From Bacteroidota bacterium (GTDB lineage: Bacteria > Bacteroidota > Bacteroidia > Bacteroidales > CAJPTX01), in assembly GCA_002748015.1 (NCBI GenBank), contig PDRH01000005.1, positions 1 through 5,011 of the forward strand: a DNA stretch of 5,011 nt, in the 5' to 3' direction. Below the pieces are notes generated by a model that was given only the letters and a program-made list of their open reading frames with translations, made no database searches and had not been told where the DNA came from. A program made the position numbers and the translations under genes. Shown here in pieces: positions 1-5,011 of the stretch (its first letter is position 1; the number at the start of each line of letters is the position of its first letter).

Positions 1-112
1 GTGGTCGCCCTTTTCTTACCTACGTGAAGCCTCAATTCGGCCCATACCTATCCACCATTATTGGCAAGTGGCAAACTGCTAATAGATCAAAGGTGCATCT
101 AAGAGGAGCTAG

Positions 113-559
113 CTAGAACTCCGCATCCAGATTTGGGTAGGGGTTGACATCGCTCGAGCTACGCCATATGCTCGCATCAGCCAGTTCCAAACGCCCCTCC
201 AGATCAAAATCCCCCATATGTTCAACCAGATCCACATCGGATATCGCTTTCCCCTCGCAATCCGTCACGTATCCATTCGTCTCACGGGCAAGAAAGTAGG
301 CCACCCGATACGCCACTTCAGAGCTACTACCCTCCACCTCCAAGATTAACGGATCGACGCTGTAGCAATCAATATCAAAACGAATATACTCCCCCGCGCG
401 GGAAGACATGTACAGCTGCGTCCAGGAGCGGCTCGAAACGGGATACGCATCGCCATCCGAATCATGGCTCGCAAAATCATCCCCAAAACAAAAGGGAATA
501 AACACCCGAAAATCGGGACGTTGTGACGCTACATGCACCAGAAGTTCCAAAGCAAACAC
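113..559 (-). CDS. Hypothetical acidic 148-residue protein, unrecognised
   Basis: I do not recognise this family. The start is a GTG; an in-frame TAA lies only four codons upstream (572-574), so no longer ATG-started form is possible, and no Shine-Dalgarno sequence precedes it. The reading frame looks genuinely coding: the sense strand uses G/T-ending codons (GAT, GCG, GTG, CTG) like the neighbouring minus-strand receptors. The protein has no signal peptide or membrane segment and should be cytoplasmic. It is very acidic, with about 28 Asp/Glu against about 10 Lys/Arg. Visible landmarks are a central PLILEVEG strand, a helix-like SSEVAYRVAYFLARETNGY, then a GDFDLEGRLELA segment and a C-terminal IWRSSSDVNPYPNL. 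Small, acidic, single-domain stand-alone proteins of this kind are common among immunity proteins of polymorphic toxin systems, but no toxin gene is visible and this is only a guess. It lies downstream of the receptor gene on the same strand with a 130-base gap, so it probably has its own promoter. Confidence 0.75.
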   Translation of the reverse strand: MFALELLVHVASQRPDFRVFIPFCFGDDFASHDSDGDAYPVSSRSWTQLYMSSRAGEYIRFDIDCYSVDPLILEVEGSSSEVAYRVAYFLARETNGYVTDCEGKAISDVDLVEHMGDFDLEGRLELADASIWRSSSDVNPYPNLDAEF

Positions 560-589
560 TGTTAGGCTATCTTATCATACCCACGGGAG

Positions 590-597
590 AAAAGCTA
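590..597 (-). promoter_or_regulatory. Weak candidate -7 element for the acidic hypothetical gene
   Basis: Read on the minus strand this is TAGCTTTT, one mismatch from the Bacteroidota TAnnTTTG -7 consensus. It sits about 30 bases upstream of the GTG start, a plausible leader length. No TTG-like -33 element is visible at the expected distance, so this is a weak call made mainly because the gap from the upstream gene argues for a separate promoter. Confidence 0.2.
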
Positions 598-689
598 GAT
601 AACGACCCCTACCACACGCATACTGTGAATAGAACCACACGCTAGGCTGCTCGAGCACCGAATCGCAGCACATGCTCCCATCACCTCAT

Positions 690-2537
690 CTAGCGAACCC
701 TGAAGTAGTCCACCAGCTGCTCGAGCTGCTCCGAACGCTCCGTCATCGCTTCCGAAGTTCCAGCAAGCTCTTCGCTAATAGCAGCATTCTCCTGCGATAG
801 CTCGGACAACTCCTGCACTGACTGGCTCACCTGCTCTGCGCCGCTAGCCTGCTCAATGCTAACTGCCGTAATCCGGCGAACGAACTCCGCCGTTCGCTCT
901 ATCTCGGGTTGCATGGCCTCCAGCTGCCTCCCAGCTCGCAGAGACACATCCGCAGAGGAATGCGCAAGCAGCACTATTTCATCGGCCGCAGCCCGGCTCT
1001 GCTCAGCCAGCTTACGCACTTCAGCCGCCACTACCGCAAAGCCCCTACCTGCCTCTCCTGCACGGGCTGCCTCCACGGCCGCATTCAGTGCCAGGATATT
1101 CGTCCGCGCCGCTATATCATTGATAATTCCAATCTTCTCATTAATCTGCTGGTTGGCCGAACTGGCCTCCTCCGATATATCGAGGACATCCCGAGACCGC
1201 TCCAGCACCTCCTGCGAAAGCTGCTCTGTCGAACGGGACATCTCGCTGTTCTGGTCAATATTCGCGACCATCTGCTGCATCGTCGAGGACACCTGCTCCG
1301 TCGACGATGCCTGCTGGTTGGCCCCGCTCGAGAGCTGTTGCGAAGTACCGTAGATATCCGAGCTCGCCCGAGTCAGACTCATGGCGCTATCATGGATCTC
1401 ATGCACTATAGTTCGTAGACGCTCCACCATATCGCCTAGCGAAAGCATCAGCATGCCGATCTCATCCCCTCGCACCCCTGAAGTACTAATCCGAAGCGTC
1501 AAATCCCCACCGGCAATACGCCCAATCAATTGCGAAGCTTCAATTATTGGCGTTGCTATCCGATGCGATACGAAATACGTAACCACCAGGGCGACAAGTA
1601 GTACAACCAGCCCCAGAACGAAGATAAACACCCGAAGCGTATGTAAATCGCCCAGGAAATCCGCCTCATCCGCATACACAACCAGCGCCCAACCCGTACT
1701 CTCTATACTCGCAAACGAGGCGATGCAATCCACGCCCTCCCAAAAAAAATAGCCTACCGAGGGAACCCTCTCGCGGAGAGCACGCTGCTCAAAACGTGCT
1801 ATCAGCTCATACTCCGGCTTCGTCTTCGCCAGCTCCCCCGCATTCTCCTGCGACCTCACCAACTCTTCATTACGGTCTGCAATGGTAACCCCGCTACTAC
1901 CCACTATGTAGGCCTTACCATCAACCCCCACTGTAATGTCCTCAATGTACTTGTTCAGAACAAGACCATCGTAGTCTGCAAGCAAAACCCCAACTATAAC
2001 CTTCTCAGGCGTATAAATCGGCACTGCGATTGAGACCACAAAGTCATTGAAACGATCATAGTACGGCTCGCTTATATAGCGCTTACCCGTCATGGGCACC
2101 TTGTAGAAATCCCGACCCGTAACATCAACTACCTGCCCATTGGAAAAAGTCCCCGCACCATCCGTCGAAATGAAGTAGAATGCATTCAGGCGCGACCTAT
2201 TCTTGATGGTTCCCAACCACTGAGCCTTCTCTTTCGGCGTGTAGGCATCAGAATACATAACCTCCAGCTGGGCGATATCCTCCAGCATCTTCAAATCGTA
2301 ATCCAGGGCCACGCTAACCTTAGCCGCCGCAAAGCTCGCCACATCCACGAGATGCCGCTCCACCTTATCAAGCACCGCCTTCTCCGAGTAGCGCAGCGTC
2401 ATGCCAATCAGCACAGAGACCACCAGCAAGATCAACGCGCCGAACACCAGCATCAATTTCCACTTGATGGAGAAAAAACGCCCAGCACGAACACCTACAG
2501 CCCCAGCATCATTACGCCCCTGTACAAGCCCACCCAT
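690..2537 (-). CDS. Methyl-accepting chemotaxis protein with periplasmic double-Cache sensor
   Basis: This is an inner-membrane chemoreceptor that senses a periplasmic ligand and controls a CheA-CheW kinase complex. Numbered from the ATG at 2537 (615 residues): a basic N-terminus, TM1 about 28-47, a dCache_1-type domain about 48-297, TM2 about 301-323, HAMP about 323-377 with Pro330 and a DEIG motif at 358-361, and the signalling hairpin 378-615. The hairpin tip, TNILALNAAVEAARAGE (479-495) followed by GRGFAVVA, is canonical. Cache landmarks are GRDFYK...GKRYISEPYYD (from about 141) and DGKAYIVGSSG (from 206). Two consensus methylation sites are visible, ASSTEQVSST (E414/Q415) and AAISEELAGT (E589/E590), so adaptation by CheR/CheB is expected. 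There is no NWETF-like C-terminal tether. A GTG at 2582 would add 15 residues; I prefer the ATG because the extra MRYSVRFVANCNLFG is not needed by the fold. The ligand is unassigned: R-x-F-Y with a later Tyr and Asp only resembles the amino-acid dCache signature, which has Trp where this has Phe. Confidence 0.95.
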   Translation of the reverse strand: MGGLVQGRNDAGAVGVRAGRFFSIKWKLMLVFGALILLVVSVLIGMTLRYSEKAVLDKVERHLVDVASFAAAKVSVALDYDLKMLEDIAQLEVMYSDAYTPKEKAQWLGTIKNRSRLNAFYFISTDGAGTFSNGQVVDVTGRDFYKVPMTGKRYISEPYYDRFNDFVVSIAVPIYTPEKVIVGVLLADYDGLVLNKYIEDITVGVDGKAYIVGSSGVTIADRNEELVRSQENAGELAKTKPEYELIARFEQRALRERVPSVGYFFWEGVDCIASFASIESTGWALVVYADEADFLGDLHTLRVFIFVLGLVVLLVALVVTYFVSHRIATPIIEASQLIGRIAGGDLTLRISTSGVRGDEIGMLMLSLGDMVERLRTIVHEIHDSAMSLTRASSDIYGTSQQLSSGANQQASSTEQVSSTMQQMVANIDQNSEMSRSTEQLSQEVLERSRDVLDISEEASSANQQINEKIGIINDIAARTNILALNAAVEAARAGEAGRGFAVVAAEVRKLAEQSRAAADEIVLLAHSSADVSLRAGRQLEAMQPEIERTAEFVRRITAVSIEQASGAEQVSQSVQELSELSQENAAISEELAGTSEAMTERSEQLEQLVDYFRVR

Positions 2538-2688
2538 ACCAAACAGATTACAATTAGCAACAAAACGAACGGAATACCGCACTATAGACCGTAGGATGGA
2601 ACGTCGGAGAACACAGCATTGTTTCCCAAAACCACAAGGTTTCAGGCTATAAATAAAACAAATAGATTAGAACAACTACCCCCCTACA

Positions 2689-2727
2689 GCCCTGGCAGCC
2701 CCGGGGATACTAGGGCATCACGGGGCT
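2689..2727 (-). terminator. GC-rich paired structure after the second receptor's stop codon
   Basis: On the transcript strand, AGCCCC (2727-2722, starting inside the TAG stop) can pair with GGGGCT (2702-2697), and GCCCT (2716-2712) can pair with AGGGC (2693-2689). The two pairings are interleaved, so they are either mutually exclusive or form a pseudoknot. No U-tract follows (the next bases are TGTAGGGGGG), so this is not a standard intrinsic terminator. It might attenuate or partially terminate transcription between the two receptors, or have no function. Confidence 0.25.
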
Positions 2728-4171
2728 AAATCCGGAAGAACCGAGAGGCGTCCCGCAGCTGCTCTACCTGCTCATTCAGCCCCTCCGACGCATTCCCCAT
2801 CTCCTCCGAAGCCGTCGCATTACCCCTTATCACCTCCGATATAAGACCAACTGCGCCATTGATCTGCTCCACCCCATCACGCTGCTCCTGGCTCTTGGCA
2901 GTTATCTCCTCCACCAGCTCCACGGTGCGCTTCACATCCGGCATCACATCGGCCAACGCCTCAGCAGCCCGCCGCGCATCGACCTGCGACTGCGAAGAAA
3001 GACTGAGAATATCGCTAGCCGCCCCGCTACTCCGCTCCGCCAGCTTCCGAATCTCGGCCGCCACCACGCTGAAACCACGACCGTACTCCCCGGCACGAGC
3101 CGCCTCCACCGCCGCATTCAGGGCGAGAATGTTGGTCTGATTGGCTATCTCTGTGATAATGCCAATCTTCTCTGTAATCGTATCCACAGAGCGGGAAGAG
3201 TTCTGCGACAGCTCGTTCACCTCAACAACAGCCCCCTCCATACGGGTGGCCAGAGCCTTAGCCTCCAGGGCATTATCCGCCAAAAGCTGGATATTGCTCG
3301 CCATCAGATGCATCTGATCCGACACCCGCTCCACGCTCTGCGTCTGCGAAGCCGACCCCTCCGAAAGGTGCTGCGAGGCCCGGCGCAGCTGCTCAGAAGC
3401 CTGCTCCACATTCCCCGAACCATGGAGATACCCCTCCACAGCCGAGTAAACCTCATGGATCATCGACTCAAGCGCACGGGCTATCATCCCGAACTCACCG
3501 GTCTTACGCAGCTGCACCTCAGGAATCTCCACCTGGAAATTCCCCTGTGCACACTCCCGTATGACGGATAGAGTGCTTTCCACATCACGGGAAAAACGGG
3601 AGGTGAAAGCCCAGGCCACCAGAACGCAGATCAGCAGGCAGATCAGCAAGCCCGCGATGGACAAGCGATTAGTCCAGACATTATTCGCCTCGTAGCGAAG
3701 GTAGAGGCCATACGCCGCATCGTTGTACTGCGCAACCGTCGCATCGGTCGCCGCCTTAAGCGCATCGAGCGTCGCCTCATCCGCATGCGCCGGATCCACC
3801 TTCAGATGCTCAAAGCTCGCCTTCGCCTGCTCGCACATACCCACCAGCTTCTCCGCATCGGCCCTCACCTCCTCGTCCCCATTCTCCACCGCCACCTTAC
3901 GCATCTTACCCGCATAGTATAGCGCCTTATCTATCTCCTTTACAACAACCTCATACGACTCGTCGCTCGGCTTACGGAGATACTCCTTCATGCTGTTGGA
4001 CGCACGAAGATAGTACGCCTCAGAACCATTGGTATAGCCCATCTCCCGTATGAACTGGTGCGAACGATCCGAACCGAGGTAAGCCACGGTAGCGTAGATA
4101 ATTAGCAGCAAGGCCAGGATACCAAAACCTATGTACAGTTTACCCCTGGTTGTGAGCCCCCTCATAGACAT
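2726..4171 (-). CDS. Methyl-accepting chemotaxis protein with short helical periplasmic domain
   Basis: This 481-residue inner-membrane chemoreceptor has TM1 at about 11-32, a predominantly helical periplasmic region about 33-169 of the size expected for a four-helix-bundle sensor, TM2 about 170-189, a HAMP linker about 190-245, and a signalling hairpin 250-481. The tip TNILALNAAVEAARAGE (346-362) with GRGFSVVAAEIRKLAE is fully canonical, so CheA/CheW contacts should be intact. Its C-terminal arm aligns gaplessly with that of the downstream receptor, which implies the same heptad-length class (my estimate is about 34 heptads). Two deviations stand out. The HAMP first helix reads SRFSRDVEST, without the usual proline. 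The methylation sites are degraded: E281-R282 in the first arm, and NATASEEMGNAS in the second, where E456/E457 remain but one flanking small residue is Asn. Start: ATG at 4171; a second ATG two codons later (4165) is equally possible. It is the first gene of the tandem receptor pair and is divergent from the glycosyltransferase. Confidence 0.95.
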   Translation of the reverse strand: MSMRGLTTRGKLYIGFGILALLLIIYATVAYLGSDRSHQFIREMGYTNGSEAYYLRASNSMKEYLRKPSDESYEVVVKEIDKALYYAGKMRKVAVENGDEEVRADAEKLVGMCEQAKASFEHLKVDPAHADEATLDALKAATDATVAQYNDAAYGLYLRYEANNVWTNRLSIAGLLICLLICVLVAWAFTSRFSRDVESTLSVIRECAQGNFQVEIPEVQLRKTGEFGMIARALESMIHEVYSAVEGYLHGSGNVEQASEQLRRASQHLSEGSASQTQSVERVSDQMHLMASNIQLLADNALEAKALATRMEGAVVEVNELSQNSSRSVDTITEKIGIITEIANQTNILALNAAVEAARAGEYGRGFSVVAAEIRKLAERSSGAASDILSLSSQSQVDARRAAEALADVMPDVKRTVELVEEITAKSQEQRDGVEQINGAVGLISEVIRGNATASEEMGNASEGLNEQVEQLRDASRFFRI

Positions 4172-4226
4172 CTCATTTTAGATATTCTACCACTATATGC
4201 CCCATACCTAGCGCATATACAGCCTA

Positions 4227-4234
4227 CGAAGATA
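4227..4234 (-). promoter_or_regulatory. Candidate -7 element for the tandem chemoreceptor genes
   Basis: On the minus strand this reads TATCTTCG, one mismatch from the Bacteroidota TAnnTTTG consensus. It lies about 55 bases upstream of the receptor ATG at 4171, giving a plausible leader of about 50 bases. It is the mirror image of the exact consensus that faces the glycosyltransferase. No TTG at the -33 spacing is visible (the nearest, at 4247-4245, is too close). Confidence 0.35.
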
Positions 4235-4274
4235 CTTAAAAATCCAATCATGCATACCATATTAAGTATTTACC

Positions 4275-4282
4275 TATCTTTG
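4275..4282 (+). promoter_or_regulatory. Bacteroidota-type -7 promoter element for the glycosyltransferase
   Basis: TATCTTTG matches the TAnnTTTG -7 consensus of the primary sigma factor of Bacteroidota exactly. It ends 46 bases before the ATG at 4329, giving a leader of roughly 40 bases. The AT-rich sequence upstream has no clear TTG at about -33, so strength and regulation are uncertain. No Shine-Dalgarno sequence precedes the ATG, which is usual in this phylum. Confidence 0.55.
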
Positions 4283-4328
4283 TAGCCCAATAGAATTGCC
4301 ACTAGCGAGCCAAGGGCCTAAGCCACGT

Positions 4329-5011
4329 ATGCGCATAGCCTACGATGCCAAGCGAATAACGAACAATCGGACTGGGTTGGGAAACTACAGTCGCTTCGTT
4401 GTGCGCATACTCTCCGACGCATTCCCCGACAACGAGTACCTCCTACTCTCCCCCTCGGCCGGAGACCACCTGCTCTACGAGGAGCTACTCGCCACCAAGG
4501 GGAACGTCATCATACGAACCCCACACTCCTTCATCGGCAAGAAAGTCAAGGTGCTATGGCGCAACTTCCGCATACTCCCCTTCCTCCGCCGTAGGGGCAC
4601 AGACCTATACCACGGCCTCAGCAACGAGCTACCCATGGGCCTATGGCGCGGCAGGAGCAAAAGACCCAAAACCGTCGTCACCATACACGACCTCGCCTTC
4701 ATCCGCCACCCCTCCTTCTACACCAAAATCGACCACCTCATCTACCGCTGGAAGTACGGCACTAGCGCACAGGCCGCCGACCATATCATCGCCGTGTCCG
4801 AATTCACCAAGCAGGATATCATCCGCTTCCTCGGCATACCGGAGGAGAAGATCTCCGTAGTCTACCAGGGGTGCTCCCCCAGATTTGCCGAGGCAAGCCA
4901 CGAGGATGCCACCAGGAGCCGTGAAATCTACCACCTCCCCACCCGCTACATGCTCTTCGTCGGCAGCATAGAGGAGCGCAAGAACCTCAAGCTCGCCGTC
5001 GAGGCCCTCGC
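4329..5011 (+). CDS. Family-4 glycosyltransferase, 5' part (continues beyond window)
   Basis: The open frame from ATG 4329 has no stop before the window end, so 227 complete codons of a protein that is usually about 370 residues are present. It is a cytoplasmic, GT-B fold, retaining glycosyltransferase that would transfer a sugar from a nucleotide donor during polysaccharide or glycan assembly. Visible landmarks: residues 1-22 MRIAYDAKR...NRTGLGNYSR with the glycine-rich acceptor-domain loop; T-I-H-D-L at 118-122; AVSEFTKQDI from 155, the usual end of the N-domain core; and YMLFVGSIEERKNL at 207-220, which opens the C-terminal donor-binding domain and is typical of the mannosyltransferase-like (MtfB/WbaZ-type) subgroup of GT4. 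The donor-binding EX7E motif lies beyond the window. The start fits the family exactly; the in-frame stop upstream is at 4263. Codons end overwhelmingly in C (CTC, ATC, TAC, CAC), unlike the minus-strand genes. Donor sugar and product cannot be told. Confidence 0.92.
   Translation, partial: MRIAYDAKRITNNRTGLGNYSRFVVRILSDAFPDNEYLLLSPSAGDHLLYEELLATKGNVIIRTPHSFIGKKVKVLWRNFRILPFLRRRGTDLYHGLSNELPMGLWRGRSKRPKTVVTIHDLAFIRHPSFYTKIDHLIYRWKYGTSAQAADHIIAVSEFTKQDIIRFLGIPEEKISVVYQGCSPRFAEASHEDATRSREIYHLPTRYMLFVGSIEERKNLKLAVEAL

Larger units (their letters stand above)
4224..4285. repeat. Imperfect inverted repeat spanning a divergent promoter region
   Basis: The left arm CTACGAAGATACTTAA (4224-4239) is mirrored on the right by TTAAGTAT (4262-4269), a five-base interruption, then TATCTTTGTAG (4275-4285). 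The inner 8-base arms ATACTTAA/TTAAGTAT pair perfectly across 22 bases; the outer part pairs with one mismatch. A 6-base palindrome ATGCAT (4250-4255) lies near the centre. Each arm carries a -7-like hexamer-plus element pointing outward, so the symmetry may reflect a shared regulator site, or simply two opposed promoters. Confidence 0.55.

Noticed and set aside
3..116. Open plus-strand frame of 37 codons entering from the left edge and ending at TAG 114-116, which could be the 3' end of a convergent gene
   Set aside because: It is short enough to be open by chance, another plus frame (2-82) is also open for 26 codons, and codon endings do not show the C bias of the plus-strand glycosyltransferase. 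Sequence left of the window would settle it.
645..656. Palindrome TGCTCGAGCA between the downstream receptor and the acidic hypothetical gene, as a terminator
   Set aside because: The stem would be only 3 bp around a 4-base loop, no U-tract follows, and the similar string CTGCTCGAGC also occurs inside the receptor coding sequence near 719.
2538..2725. Separate promoter for the downstream receptor in the AT-rich stretch around 2641-2675
   Set aside because: On the minus strand only one-mismatch versions of TAnnTTTG (for example TCTATTTG) are present and none has a TTG at proper spacing; co-transcription from the upstream receptor is equally likely.
856..3917. Several plus-strand open frames opposite the two chemoreceptors
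   Set aside because: Their translations are Ser/Ala/Arg-rich low-information mirrors of the conserved receptor sequence; the minus-strand frames have full domain architecture.
4399..4934. A plus-strand frame and two minus-strand frames overlapping the right-hand gene
   Set aside because: They overlap the glycosyltransferase frame starting at 4329, which has clear family motifs along its entire length; the others read as Ser/Thr/Pro-rich or low-information shadow sequence.
1..5011. tRNA or rRNA genes, CRISPR arrays, insertion-sequence ends, phage attachment sites
   Set aside because: I saw no cloverleaf, regularly spaced repeats, transposase-like frame or paired terminal repeats in the intergenic regions.

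Overview
The window looks like chromosomal DNA from a member of the Bacteroidota, most likely Bacteroidales. Three observations support this: an exact TAnnTTTG-type -7 promoter element upstream of the rightmost gene, start codons without an evident Shine-Dalgarno sequence, and a glycosyltransferase whose N-terminus (DAKR...NRTGLGNYSR) has the form I associate with Bacteroidales family-4 enzymes. The assignment is an inference from a few signals, not a species call.

Layout from left to right. Positions 1-112 hold no gene I can defend. Positions 113-559 (minus) encode a 148-residue, strongly acidic protein that I do not recognise. A 130-base gap follows. Positions 690-2537 (minus; GTG alternative at 2582) encode a full-length transmembrane chemoreceptor with a periplasmic double-Cache domain. 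A spacer of about 190 bases, GC-rich on one side and AT-rich on the other, separates it from a second chemoreceptor at 2726-4171 (minus), which has a smaller, helical periplasmic domain. A 157-base divergent intergenic region carries an imperfect inverted repeat with a promoter-like -7 element in each arm. Rightward from 4329, a family-4 glycosyltransferase is read off the end of the window; its first 227 residues are present.

The two receptors lie in tandem, the helical-sensor one upstream. Their cytoplasmic signalling hairpins align without gaps from the tip to the C-terminus, so they could share one receptor array and one CheA/CheW kinase complex. No cheA, cheW, cheR or cheB gene lies in the window, so the output pathway (gliding or twitching motility, or a non-motility function) cannot be read from here. 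The glycosyltransferase is divergently oriented and probably belongs to a separate polysaccharide or glycan operon.

The plus strand is C-rich and G-poor across genes of both orientations. The minus-strand receptors favour G/T-ending codons and the plus-strand glycosyltransferase favours C-ending codons. This fits a strong strand-specific mutational bias, with the plus strand probably the lagging strand.
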